Of a stretch of 64,000 nt of DNA, positions 8,643 to 16,950 are shown piece after piece. Each line of letters starts with the position of its first letter. Position 1 is the stretch's first letter. Source of the DNA: JAFDVJ01 sp964487505 (GTDB taxonomy: Bacteria > Acidobacteriota > Blastocatellia > Pyrinomonadales > Pyrinomonadaceae); assembly GCA_964487505.1 (NCBI GenBank), contig CAZARD010000006.1:12892-76891 (forward strand), given 5' to 3'. The position numbers and the translations under genes were made by a program. The notes under the pieces are model-generated. The model was given only the letters and a program-made list of their open reading frames with translations. It searched no databases and had not been told where the DNA came from.

Positions 8643-10136
8643 TTAGTGATCGTCGCCAAGCTCTCCTTTTTGCAATTGGGTCTTGAGGACAAAACTACCT
8701 TTCGTGACTACTTTCTCGCCGATCTCCAAGCCCTTCAAAACAATCGTGTAGCCCTCGGCCTCACCGCCGATCTCGACTTCCCGAACCTCAAATGCTCCCG
8801 GCTCGTCGTCTTTAGGGATAAACACAATCGTCTTGTCTTCGTCACGTTGGATCGCGCTAGTTGGGACTGCCAATTCCTCTCCGGTCGCCACCGTCGTTCC
8901 GGCATAGAATCCCACCTCTGTAAACATTCCAGCTCGAAGCCTTCCGCTACTGTTCGGCACCTCGACACGGACGCGAGCCGTACGAGTTGTTTCGTCAAGC
9001 TGCGGATCGATATAAGAGACGCGCCCATTCAGGTTGCCAATGTTGGGCGATCTTATCTCGGCAACAGCTCCTATATTTAGTTTCGAGATATTGGATTCGG
9101 GCACGTTCGCGATGACGTAAACGGTGCTGAGGTTTGAGATTGCAAATATCGGTGTTGCTGCTTCAACACCCGCACCGGCATTAAATTTTCGCTCGGTGAT
9201 AACGCCCGCAAGCGGAGCGCGGAGGGAGACGAGGGATGTATCGCTCCTATGATCATCGTCGCCACCAGATTCTACGGGAACTCCTAGCGAACGCATTTCA
9301 TCCTCGATATGGCGTAGATCGACTCTTGATGTTTCTACTTCGGCTTTGGCTTCCTGTAGTTCTCGATTCAGGGCGATATTTGACTGAAAATCGTAGTCAG
9401 CCTTTGCAGTCTTGTAGGCCGTTTCTGCGGTGACTAAATCCTTGCCCGCTCCCGCGCCAAGTTCAATAAGTCGTCTCGTTCGTTTTAGGGTCGCATCTGC
9501 CTCATCGAGCTTGGCTTTTGCTTGAAGAACGGCTGAGCGGTTTTCCGCTGTTTGTACGCGCGCGAGGTTTCGCCCGGCCAATTCGTAGCGAGTCTTCGCC
9601 TCGTGCAATTTGCCGTGCATCTGGGCGAGTTGAGGACTTGAAATTACGGCAAGAACGGCGCCTTTTCGAACGTTGTCGCCTACGCCGTAAAAAACACGTT
9701 CGATCCGACCTCCGACAAGCGGCGTCGCCATTTCTGTTCTTTCAGGATTTAGCTCGACGGCTCCTGTCACATAGAGCTTTGAAATGGCTGGCCGTTGTGT
9801 AACGGTCTCGGTTTCGATTCCCGCTGACTCGGCCATTTCGGGGCTAAGTTTTACTTCGCGACCAGTCTCGTTCTCGGTGTGTCCCGGTTCTTCTTTCTTT
9901 TCCTCGACGGCGACCTTCACTGAGGTCGCGGAACGATTGCTAAGAATCCATGCGAGGCCAACGACGGCAATCAAAGCGACGATCACCCCCGTAACGATCC
10001 ACGCAAGAAACGGTCTTTTCGCGGGGTTAACGGGTTCGTCACCGCCGTTGCTCTCTAAGTTCGCTTCGAGGCGGTCTAGTTCCGCCTCATCCCTTCGGTG
10101 ATGGTCGTTCTGCTCATTTATATTTGTTTCGGACAT
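8643..10136 (-). CDS. czcB: CzcB-type periplasmic adaptor (membrane fusion) protein
   Basis: A 497-residue adaptor that links the RND pump to the outer-membrane channel. An acidic cytoplasmic N-terminus (to about residue 45) precedes one membrane anchor (AWIVTGVIVALIAVVGLAWI). Barrel-sandwich/lipoyl half-motifs, a long alpha-hairpin rich in Ala, Glu and Lys (about residues 170-270) and a beta-barrel with VYVIANVPESNISKL follow. The C-terminus ends in an acidic, His-containing tail (GELGDDH). It lies 4 bp after czcC and 28 bp before czcA in the same operon. Confidence 0.93.
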   Translation of the reverse strand: MSETNINEQNDHHRRDEAELDRLEANLESNGGDEPVNPAKRPFLAWIVTGVIVALIAVVGLAWILSNRSATSVKVAVEEKKEEPGHTENETGREVKLSPEMAESAGIETETVTQRPAISKLYVTGAVELNPERTEMATPLVGGRIERVFYGVGDNVRKGAVLAVISSPQLAQMHGKLHEAKTRYELAGRNLARVQTAENRSAVLQAKAKLDEADATLKRTRRLIELGAGAGKDLVTAETAYKTAKADYDFQSNIALNRELQEAKAEVETSRVDLRHIEDEMRSLGVPVESGGDDDHRSDTSLVSLRAPLAGVITERKFNAGAGVEAATPIFAISNLSTVYVIANVPESNISKLNIGAVAEIRSPNIGNLNGRVSYIDPQLDETTRTARVRVEVPNSSGRLRAGMFTEVGFYAGTTVATGEELAVPTSAIQRDEDKTIVFIPKDDEPGAFEVREVEIGGEAEGYTIVLKGLEIGEKVVTKGSFVLKTQLQKGELGDDH

Positions 10137-10139
10137 ATT

Positions 10140-11522
10140 TCAATTCTCCAAGTTGACGCCAAGTGCGATGAAAAGATCGGCTTGAGAGCGGTATCGTTGT
10201 GTAAGTGCCTCGGTTAGATCACGGTTTGCTTCGAGCAATTTTCGCTGCTCGGATATTAGGTCGGTGATCTTTAGTTCCCCGATCTCATAGACCTTGCGGA
10301 TCGTCTGGATGTTTTCTAGGGAACGCGGGATTACTGAGGTTTCAAGGGTTCTCAATGCTCGCTTTGCCGATTCGATCCGTTGAAAAGCGGTCACGACCTC
10401 GTTCCGAATGATTGCCTCGGTGAACGCCCGCTTTTCCTGCGCCTGTCGAATGGCGATTTCTGCCTCGGCTTTGGCTCCCTGCTTTTTGTCGAAAATTGGT
10501 AGGCCTATTGATATACCAAAAGTCAGACTCCGGTCGTTTTGGAAAAACGCTCCGCGCGGATCATCATAGACCGCACGGCCTTGCGTATATCGCGTGTAGG
10601 CGGTTACGTCCGGTTTGCTTTGAGACCGAATCAGCCGAAGTCCCGCACTCGCAAGCTGCTCCTCAAGCTCTGCAACGCGCAATTCCGGCCTTGATCTGAG
10701 GGCTACCGATATTCCAGTTTCGGTCGAGGCGGGAAGTTGCGGGATTTGGGCGACGGAAATTTCCTCACGGAGCTTTAACGGTTCCTCGTAAGGAACTCCG
10801 GCGTAAAATTTGAGCTTCGTTAAAGCCGCTTGAATCCTGCCCTCGGCAAGCTCGCGTTTCGCTCTAAGGCGCTCGACCTCGGTCTGTAAAAGGTTTAATT
10901 CCAGCGGTGCAGTTTCGCCCTCGGTGACGCGAATTTGAACGAATAGAACTGTCTGGGTGTCGAGTTCTAGTAGCTCATCCAGAACTTGCAATTCCTTTAG
11001 TGCGGCAAGTGCCTCGGCATAGGCTACGAAAACCTGACCGGTAAGCTCCCGTTTTCTGGAAGTAAGTTCCGCCTCTCGTAGGACGATCTCTGCTTGCGCA
11101 AGCTCGATACGCTTCTGCCTCTGGCTGTAAACGTCCACCGGTAGGGAAAAACCAACGCTTAATTCGCGATCTCCGGAGGAGCCAACAAGACTGCCGGTCG
11201 ATTGTTCGACTTCGAGCGACGGATTCGACCGAAGTCCGGCTTGCGTAAGCCTTGCTCGAGCCTTCTCAATTTCGAGTTGGGCGATCTTAATCTCTCCGTT
11301 GTTGGCAGTGGCCCGACGCACGATCTCAGCAAGAGATACACCGTCCGATTGGCTGTAATAGCGTTCAGAGAACGCGACTACAAGCCTTTTCGTGCTAGCC
11401 TCCGCCGTCGGTTTTGAAACTACGCTTAAAGTTTCGCCAAGCGGTATTACGCCGGCATTCTCTTGAGAATACACAGGCGTCGCCGCCGCAACGGCGACAA
11501 CACAGATTATTTTTTTGAACAT
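10140..11522 (-). CDS. czcC: CzcC-type outer-membrane efflux channel (TolC family)
   Basis: Outer-membrane factor of 460 aa. It has a signal peptide (MFKKIICVVAVAAATPVYSQ) and two repeated coiled-coil/beta regions typical of the outer-membrane efflux family, rich in Glu, Arg and Ala heptads. It forms the trimeric exit duct for the CzcA-CzcB complex. A 10-bp hairpin sits in the leader upstream of its start (11561-11584). It is followed directly by czcB. Confidence 0.92.
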   Translation of the reverse strand: MFKKIICVVAVAAATPVYSQENAGVIPLGETLSVVSKPTAEASTKRLVVAFSERYYSQSDGVSLAEIVRRATANNGEIKIAQLEIEKARARLTQAGLRSNPSLEVEQSTGSLVGSSGDRELSVGFSLPVDVYSQRQKRIELAQAEIVLREAELTSRKRELTGQVFVAYAEALAALKELQVLDELLELDTQTVLFVQIRVTEGETAPLELNLLQTEVERLRAKRELAEGRIQAALTKLKFYAGVPYEEPLKLREEISVAQIPQLPASTETGISVALRSRPELRVAELEEQLASAGLRLIRSQSKPDVTAYTRYTQGRAVYDDPRGAFFQNDRSLTFGISIGLPIFDKKQGAKAEAEIAIRQAQEKRAFTEAIIRNEVVTAFQRIESAKRALRTLETSVIPRSLENIQTIRKVYEIGELKITDLISEQRKLLEANRDLTEALTQRYRSQADLFIALGVNLEN

Positions 11523-11560
11523 TATCTAAACCTATCTCAATAGACGATCAGCAAGCCGGG

Positions 11561-11584
11561 TATCGTGCGAAAGTTCGCACGATA
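11561..11584. promoter_or_regulatory. Perfect hairpin in the leader of czcC
   Basis: Inverted repeat TATCGTGCGA / TCGCACGATA with a 4-nt loop, lying between the DUF6660-like gene and the czcC start. No T tract follows on the minus strand, so it is not a classical terminator. It could be an operator for a metal-responsive regulator or an mRNA stability/attenuation element. No regulator gene is visible nearby. Confidence 0.5.
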
Positions 11585-11615
11585 GCCAAAAATGGGCGCG
11601 TGAATTCTATTCGAG

Positions 11616-11951
11616 TTAGGCTTTTGGCGGTTTCCAGATTGAAAAGGAAGGGGTCGATTCGTAAGGGGTTTTGTATTGCGAATACTCCTCTCTCAAGACC
11701 TCTGGAATCTCAGCAGAAGTTACGAGCAATGAATAATCGAATGCTGGAGCCGGATTGCTTCCACAACAGGAGCAGACGCAAAACGGTGAACAGTTATCGT
11801 TAGTTCCGTTACTGTTTTGTGATGGTTGATCGACGTGTGCCACATTTTGTATAGCATGGCCCTGACCATCACTGAGCAAGACACCATCGCGGCACGGTTG
11901 AACCGAAAGTACCAGTAAATAAGCAACGAAAATGTACGATAAAATTCTCAA
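11616..11951 (-). CDS. DUF6660-like small secreted protein
   Basis: A 111-residue protein with an N-terminal signal/anchor (MRILSYIFVAYLLVLSVQPC) and a cysteine cluster CSPFCVCSCCG at about residues 54-64. The layout matches DUF6660, small exported proteins known mainly beside Czc/Cus efflux genes in Bacteroidota. It is the first gene of the minus-strand metal operon. The Cys cluster suggests periplasmic metal binding or sensing; the exact role is unknown. Confidence 0.7.
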   Translation of the reverse strand: MRILSYIFVAYLLVLSVQPCRDGVLLSDGQGHAIQNVAHVDQPSQNSNGTNDNCSPFCVCSCCGSNPAPAFDYSLLVTSAEIPEVLREEYSQYKTPYESTPSFSIWKPPKA

Positions 11952-12249
11952 ACATTAGATGTTCTCAAATTCCGTTCCCAATTGTCTAGCGCAAATCTAT
12001 GTCGCGCCGCCCGACCCGCACGAAAAGTAGAGAGTTTCCGTGCGGGCATTTACGTTGCCGTCTCTACCGGCGCGATAAACGCCGATCCAGCTAGACGGGA
12101 TTTTCGGGCTTGCCTGTCCCGTTTCCCGAAACCGTGGGTTTCACGGAGCGGCGGCGGGGCGGCGGTGCAATAAGGGCAAATAAACACAGGCCCTTACTGC
12201 CGCGTGAGTAAAACGCGAACTGTTGACAAACGCAACTATGGATTGTGGC
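11952..12249. other. Intergenic, promoter side of the metal operon
   Basis: About 300 bp with no convincing gene. It should hold the promoter of the minus-strand efflux operon. An imperfect hairpin is visible (arms CCCGCACG 12015-12022 and CGTGCGGG 12039-12046). A GC-rich segment with several short palindromes runs up to about 12165. No clear sigma-70 hexamer pair could be assigned. Confidence 0.4.
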
Positions 12250-13065
12250 CTACGGAACCAAGAACAATTTGCTTCGATTTCTGGGGCTTTGAAAGATCTC
12301 CGCATATATTCGCTCTTGACGTTTCCCGGAAAAGTGCTCCTTCGATGCGAAAAGGAAATATTTCTTAAACCGATCTGGGATCGATCCGGCTGCAAAATCT
12401 GCAAGGCTTTCCGCTCGGGCTTGGGTCAACGTTATCGTCACGACGCGAAACCAATTCACACCATAAGCCTTGACCTGGCGGTTTTGTTCGAGAAATCGCC
12501 AATAGGCATTGATCTTGTCGTCAAACGTTCGCCGCGTCGTGGTGCCTCGATCCGCTTCGAGGGCAAATGTAAGCGGCGTTGCTTTTTTCTGGATCGTAAA
12601 CAGTGCGTCGGGACAGACTGGCAACCTAGTCTTTTTGCCGTTTTCATAAAAAGTCACTGATTCGTATAGCTGCTTCCCCTCTCGCCAGCCAACTACTCGA
12701 TTTTCACTTTCCCGGCTGGCAAGTATCAGGGCGGCGTGAATCTCGGTTACGAGCAATGTGTGGTCAAGGAAAAGAGGCTTAAGCTCGCTAGTTCGTAAGC
12801 GTGTTGGAACGTCTGCGAGATTTATCTGTCCGTGGTACGCCAAATATTGAAACCCTTGACTACCAATCGAATAGATGTGCTTCTGGTTCGGATTCGGAAG
12901 CTTGGTTCGGTAGACGTATTTGTCAGCGATCAATTGCTGTAGGCGTAGGTTTAAGGCTTGTCGATGTCTGCCGGTAAGGTCGGCCAGGTGATCAATCGTG
13001 CAAAACCGCAACTGGTGACAGTAGCGGAGTATTTCGAGATCGGAGTCGCGTAGAGCGGTCAGCAT
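12250..13065 (-). CDS. Replication-relaxation family protein
   Basis: A 271-residue protein matching the replication-relaxation family (Replic_Relax) of plasmids and integrative elements. An N-terminal winged helix (DLEILRYCHQLRFCTIDHLADLTGR, quoted in part) is followed by DHTLLVTEIHAAL and a nuclease-like core (CPDALFTI; FALEADRGT). Members are thought to act in plasmid replication or relaxation of DNA. It sits downstream of the replication initiator, with a nested inverted-repeat region between them, inside the integrated element. Confidence 0.82.
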   Translation of the reverse strand: MLTALRDSDLEILRYCHQLRFCTIDHLADLTGRHRQALNLRLQQLIADKYVYRTKLPNPNQKHIYSIGSQGFQYLAYHGQINLADVPTRLRTSELKPLFLDHTLLVTEIHAALILASRESENRVVGWREGKQLYESVTFYENGKKTRLPVCPDALFTIQKKATPLTFALEADRGTTTRRTFDDKINAYWRFLEQNRQVKAYGVNWFRVVTITLTQARAESLADFAAGSIPDRFKKYFLFASKEHFSGKRQERIYAEIFQSPRNRSKLFLVP

Positions 13066-13096
13066 CGTAAGCGTCGTGGGTCGAATGCGTCGGTTA

Positions 13097-13287
13097 GCTC
13101 CACCGTTGCCGAAGCGGTTAGCGAAGGGCGGGCGGTTAGGACGCCAAGCAGAGCGCAGGCTACCCTACGGTCGTGAGCCTCGCAGTCAGCGGGGCGAATC
13201 GCAGCAGGGCGGAGTCACTTCCAAATCGGCGGTGCCGTTGGAAGTGAGAGCGTAGGGTAGCCTGCGGTAAGCTGGCAACGGTGGAGC
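13097..13287. repeat. Three nested inverted repeats (possible oriT or regulatory structure)
   Basis: Three perfect palindromic pairs are nested. The outer arms are 13097-13110 and 13274-13287 (14 bp). The middle arms are 13154-13169 and 13251-13266 (16 bp, CGCAGGCTACCCTACG). The inner arms are 13215-13224 and 13238-13247 (10 bp, TCACTTCCAA). Short cggttag direct repeats occur at 13091, 13115 and 13132, with a related copy near 13322. It lies between the replication initiator and the replication-relaxation gene. It could be a cruciform, an oriT or a structured RNA. Confidence 0.75.
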
Positions 13288-13397
13288 GTCAGTTAAGCGT
13301 TGGTTTGCAATGGCGGCGATCCGGTTAGGATGTTGCCACCCAATTGCAACGGTAGCAACGGTCGCTGCAATAGCGGTAAGCGCTCAAAGTGTGGTTT

Positions 13398-14936
13398 CTA
13401 ATCGAGTGCGAGTAGGTCTTGCCGGACTTTTTCTTCGGCTTCTTTTTCGAACATCAGCCTGAAAAGGTCGTCCGAAAAGTCAGCCGTCCGCCATTTCTCC
13501 GAGACGATCAACTCGGCCCGCTTCTGACCAAGCAGGAAGTTGCGCTCGTCGTCCGGCAAGGATCGGAGAAGCTCGTAGCCGCGCTGTTGGCGGGCTTCCT
13601 GTAGTCGCTCTACCTCGGCCCTTCGAGCGTCCTCGCGGCGGGCTTCTTCCTCTCGCTTGAGCCGCGCCTGTTCGAGCGTGAAACTGCTCACGCCCCGGTC
13701 AACATAGTTAGCAACCGCTCCAAACGTGGCGATGGCAAAACGGGTCTTTTCGGCTTCGGACTTAGCGAAATCGACGATATATCGGGAAAGCTCCTCGCCG
13801 TGGCTGGCAATCATCCAATCGGCCAGATCGCGGTGCTTCTGGGCGGGCTGAGTCGTAAGCGTCTCGGTTCCAAAAAAGACCGTGTGAAAATAGGCCAAAA
13901 GCTCAACCCCCTTTCGGCTCCCGGTCGGAATGGCCGGATTTGGCTCTGTGGTGCCCTGTGCGACCGGATTCTCTGAGAGACGCGGTTCGGCCTGACTCTC
14001 AGTGAAGCGGGGCTCTGGGGTACCATTTTTGACCCGTGCGCGGCCTCGCCGAATGACGAGCTTATAGTCCTTCTGATCGGCAGTTCGTTCGAGCGTCGCA
14101 GACTGGATCACGAAACCGTTTGAAAGCTGCGCTCCCTCAAGCTCCGCAATGGCTGGTTTTAGCTGTTGCTTTCGTCCGCTGGGCTGATTGTATTTCCGAC
14201 CTTCGAGTCCCATGTCGGCAAACAATTCCTTCGTCCGTCGTTCGTAGGTCGTGATGTCCTTCGACAGGATCCGGTCGAGTTGCGTGTATAGAATTTGCGC
14301 CGTTTCGCTCTTGAATTTCAGAACAACATCCAGCAAGACCGGCTTCGTATGATTCTGCTCAAGGTTGGCAATGATCGCGTCGTTGAGCTTGAAATACCCT
14401 TCTGCCCGTGTCACGTGGCCGTCGCGCTTTGCCGTGACGATCTTGAGATCGGTGATGATGTTGAAAAAGCCAAGTTCCTCTTGGGCCTTTCCCGTGCTGG
14501 CGTCGTGATACGAGTGTCGCCAGATGATCGTGTTCGCCCGAAGGCGGGTTAGCGAGTCGGTGATCGTTTCAATCGCACCCGTTCCCCATCGCTTGGCGAG
14601 AGACTTCGAAAGCCCGCGAAGCGAGAAGTAGACAATTCCCTCGCGACGTTCGTTCCGCTGGTGATGCTCGACCAGCGCGTAATACGTCCGCTGATCCTCA
14701 GTCGTTAACGTGCCTTTCCTCGAAGCGGTGATCTCAACTTCGGCGGCGATCTTTTCGCCATTACCGGTAGTGATCTCTCGGGTAAGAACGCGAGGTCCCG
14801 GGTCGCGGTTGGATCGCGCCGGGAACCATATCGACCACTGCTCAAGATTTAGCTCGGAGCGAACACGGCGAGCCGGAACCGGCAGCTTAGTCTCGTCCGT
14901 TTCGGTCGTCGGTGCGGCAGGCGCCGTCTCGTGCAT
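13398..14936 (-). CDS. Plasmid replication initiator protein
   Basis: A 512-residue initiator resembling the replication initiator protein A (RPA) family of broad-host plasmids. The N-terminal part has the ELNLEQWSIWFPARS region. A central winged-helix region follows (TTEDQRTYYALVEHH, FSLRGLSKSLAKRWGTG, ETAQILYTQLDRIL). The C-terminus is a long charged coiled coil (about residues 420-500). The gene starts about 130 bp from five phased TTAGA repeats and about 230 bp from a nine-copy iteron array, exactly where an iteron-binding initiator is expected. It probably binds the iterons and recruits host helicase. Confidence 0.82.
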   Translation of the reverse strand: MHETAPAAPTTETDETKLPVPARRVRSELNLEQWSIWFPARSNRDPGPRVLTREITTGNGEKIAAEVEITASRKGTLTTEDQRTYYALVEHHQRNERREGIVYFSLRGLSKSLAKRWGTGAIETITDSLTRLRANTIIWRHSYHDASTGKAQEELGFFNIITDLKIVTAKRDGHVTRAEGYFKLNDAIIANLEQNHTKPVLLDVVLKFKSETAQILYTQLDRILSKDITTYERRTKELFADMGLEGRKYNQPSGRKQQLKPAIAELEGAQLSNGFVIQSATLERTADQKDYKLVIRRGRARVKNGTPEPRFTESQAEPRLSENPVAQGTTEPNPAIPTGSRKGVELLAYFHTVFFGTETLTTQPAQKHRDLADWMIASHGEELSRYIVDFAKSEAEKTRFAIATFGAVANYVDRGVSSFTLEQARLKREEEARREDARRAEVERLQEARQQRGYELLRSLPDDERNFLLGQKRAELIVSEKWRTADFSDDLFRLMFEKEAEEKVRQDLLALD

Positions 14937-15063
14937 TGTGGGCGGAATGTTTGGATGACGCCGGAATCATAGCGCGGAACCCGCCATTCGTTCCATGCCC
15001 GCTCATCGGTCGTTCGGTAGTCGGCGGATCAACGACCGGAAAACTCACACTTCCCTCCGTGTG

Positions 15064-15109
15064 TTAGAGATGGTTAGAAAACCGTTAGAGATAGTTAGAA
15101 ATACTTAGA
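15064..15109. repeat. Five TTAGA repeats in helical phase
   Basis: TTAGA begins at 15064, 15074, 15085, 15095 and 15105, so the copies are 10-11 bp apart, one DNA turn each. The stretch is AT-rich compared with its surroundings and lies between the initiator start and the iterons. It may be the DNA-unwinding element of the origin or an autoregulatory operator for the initiator gene. Confidence 0.75.
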
Positions 15110-15165
15110 GCGCTTGGAAGCGGTTAATCGTCCCCGCGAACGCTAGCTCGTTCGCAAATCCCATT

Positions 15166-15356
15166 ACCGCAAGTGCACCTTATTTTCACCACAAGTGCAC
15201 CATATTCTCACCGCAAGTGCACCAAGCTTTTACCGCAAGTGCACCTAGTTTTCACCACAAGCGCACCAAGTTTACCGCAAGTGCACCAAGCCTTTACCGC
15301 AAGTGCACCTAGTTCACTTCAAGTGCACCAAGCCGGGATTTCACCACAAGTGCACC
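15166..15356. other. Iteron replication origin (nine direct repeats)
   Basis: Nine copies of accRcaagtgcacc start at 15166, 15188, 15210, 15232, 15254, 15274, 15296, 15316 and 15343. Spacing is 22, 22, 22, 22, 20, 22, 20 and 27 bp. Copy 5 has gcgcacc in place of gtgcacc, and copy 8 begins acttc. Pitch close to two helical turns, adjacent initiator and primase genes and the nearby AT-rich repeats are the hallmarks of an iteron-controlled plasmid oriV. Confidence 0.92.
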
Positions 15357-15441
15357 GCTGGACGGGGGACGGCTTGCCAAGTTGGGGGCGGCTGGTAGGC
15401 TCCGGTCAGACGGAAATACTGACAACTGAGAGGTGATAGAG

Positions 15442-15978
15442 ATGGGGGATTATGTGGACTTCAAAGCGATCAAAGCAACGGTCTCCGTTGAGGAAGTCGC
15501 GGGCCGGTTTGGGGTGAGCCTCAAGCGTTCCAATGGTTCGCACGAGCGGGGTAAATGCCCGCTCCCGACACACCCGGCAGGGGACGATGCCAAGTCGTTC
15601 TCGATCAATACGGCGAAGCAAGTTTGGATATGCCATTCGACTGCATGTGCCAAAGGTCGCAGGGGCAAGAAGGGCGGGGACGTGATCGAAATGGTCGCCG
15701 TCATGGAAAGCTGTTCTCTCCGTGATGCTGGTTTGAAACTAGCGTCGTGGTACGGGGTGGAGGTTCAGGACGAACGATCCGAACCGGTAGGGGAGTCCGA
15801 ACCGGTGAAGGGTATGGAACCGATCGGCTCGTCGCGTTTCGGGGTCTACGAACCGCTCGGCTTGTGGATCGAATCACGCCTTGAAACTGGATCGCTTTCG
15901 CGATTCGAGGAATCCACGTACCTGTGCGTCCTGGGCAAGATCGAGGAACTAGTTACGGGGGGAGGGGGTGAAGCATGA
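15442..15978 (+). CDS. CHC2 zinc-finger primase-like protein
   Basis: About 178 residues from the ATG at 15442, which has GAGAGG upstream; a GTG at 15433 is an alternative. The N-terminal 90 residues resemble the zinc-binding domain of DnaG-type primases: VSVEEVAGRFGV, then CPLPTH and WICHSTAC (putative zinc ligands), then GGDVIEMVAVME. No TOPRIM catalytic domain is present, so the protein may act in primer-site recognition or as a plasmid accessory factor. It is transcribed away from the iteron origin and overlaps the next gene by four bases. Confidence 0.8.
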   Translation: MGDYVDFKAIKATVSVEEVAGRFGVSLKRSNGSHERGKCPLPTHPAGDDAKSFSINTAKQVWICHSTACAKGRRGKKGGDVIEMVAVMESCSLRDAGLKLASWYGVEVQDERSEPVGESEPVKGMEPIGSSRFGVYEPLGLWIESRLETGSLSRFEESTYLCVLGKIEELVTGGGGEA

Positions 15979-16193
15979 TCGAGCTGGATGACGTTAGCGA
16001 TGACCAACCGATCTGTATGAACATGGACGAGGGGCAACTCGTGTTTGCTCCTCGGTACTCACTGACCGAGGAAGAAAAGGAACGTTCCGATCTGCACATT
16101 GGCTCGTGCTTGGCGTGTCAGAACGATATGGACTTCGATCAGTTTTTCAGCCGTCTGCTCGAATCCACTTGGGAGACATATGCGGGCGCGTGA
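15975..16193 (+). CDS. Small acidic hypothetical protein
   Basis: A 72-residue acidic protein with one CLACQ (CxxC) motif near residue 45 and a conserved-looking DFDQFFSRLLESTW tail. Its ATG overlaps the stop of the primase-like gene (ATGA), so the two form an operon that ends at the terminator at 16197. Function is unknown; it is probably a plasmid maintenance or accessory gene. Confidence 0.6.
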   Translation: MIELDDVSDDQPICMNMDEGQLVFAPRYSLTEEEKERSDLHIGSCLACQNDMDFDQFFSRLLESTWETYAGA

Positions 16194-16196
16194 AAG

Positions 16197-16225
16197 AAAT
16201 AGCCGCTGTTGAGGCGGCTATTTTT
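16197..16225 (+). terminator. Rho-independent terminator after the primase operon
   Basis: Stem AAATAGCCGC / GCGGCTATTT with loop TGTTGAG and a T5 run. It begins 4 nt after the small acidic gene. Confidence 0.88.
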
Positions 16226-16385
16226 AGTGCGGTCAGTAGGGGAATCCCGTGACCAATTCGTGACCAAAAGTCGGCTAGAAAAGAATATTTGTGAATAATT
16301 GAATCACCATTTGCACGGCGTAAACTATTGATTTTGTTGGCCCGACCCAACTATTCCCTCATATTCCGTAAGCGTCTGCAACGGA

Positions 16386-16430
16386 TTCATAACCCCAAGG
16401 TCGGGAGTTCAAGTCTCCCCCCCGCCACCA
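16386..16430 (+). other. 3' tRNA fragment: attachment site at the element's right end
   Basis: The sequence reads as the anticodon-loop-to-CCA half of a tRNA: TTCATAA (possible CAU anticodon), a variable region, T-arm GGGAG-TTCAAGT-CTCCC, and 3' acceptor strand CCCCGCC-A-CCA. No matching 5' half (expected to begin GGCGGGG) is present upstream. This is the usual scar of an element integrated at a tRNA 3' end. A chromosomal terminator follows. The integrase and intact tRNA should lie beyond the left edge. tRNA-Met is the likely isotype, but this is uncertain. Confidence 0.72.
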
Positions 16431-16438
16431 ACAAATAC

Positions 16439-16472
16439 GGGCATATCACGACTATGTGATATGCCCTTTTTT
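16439..16472 (+). terminator. Strong terminator of the tRNA gene
   Basis: A perfect 11-bp stem (GGGCATATCAC / GTGATATGCCC), loop GACTAT, then T6. It sits 8 nt after the tRNA CCA end and would terminate the original tRNA transcript. Confidence 0.9.
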
Positions 16473-16950
16473 CTTGCATACTCGGCTGATCACCCTTGTG
16501 GCCTTCGGCAATGTATGGGCGCCAACTCCCAGTCGCGGAGCGACGGCATACTTTAGCCGTGCGGCGTAAGCCCACGGAACAGGACGAAAACAGGAAGGGG
16601 AGTCGCGTGAGCGACGACAGAGCGATTTTGGATTCTCGATTCTCGATTTTCGATTTTGGATTGATCCGATCCGAACGAAACACGCGTTCACGCAACCGGC
16701 AAGAGTTGCGCGTTCACGAGTGAATGCGTAACTCCGGTAGGTTGACGAATCCACGCGATTTCTTGGATTGCATCGGAGACGCTCTCCGAGCCGGCCAAAC
16801 GGAGCGTTATCACGACTCCGGACAAGCGCTTACTGAACGCCCGGCTCCGCAGATCTTCACGCCACGCGAGCGCGGCGGGTTCGAAGTTCCTCGGTCTGAC
16901 TTTCCGGAAGGCAGGTTGATAGAATTCCCAGTTGCGGGTAAATTACACCA
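16473..16950. other. Intergenic region with heptamer array
   Basis: No convincing gene. A tandem heptanucleotide array of the GATTTTG/GATTCTC type runs from about 16624 to 16665. A GC-rich palindromic repeat (agtcgcggagcgacgg and relatives) spans about 16525-16620. This is the first host-type repeat after the element boundary. Confidence 0.6.

Noticed and set aside
15166..15356. Regular direct repeats as a CRISPR array
   Set aside because: Units are 14 bp with only about 6-8 bp between them and no cas genes; the spacing and the adjacent initiator gene identify iterons.
16387..16695. A 102-residue minus-strand frame ending in GGRLELPTLGL
   Set aside because: The C-terminal peptide is an antisense translation of the tRNA 3' end, a well-known annotation artefact; the rest is repeat sequence.
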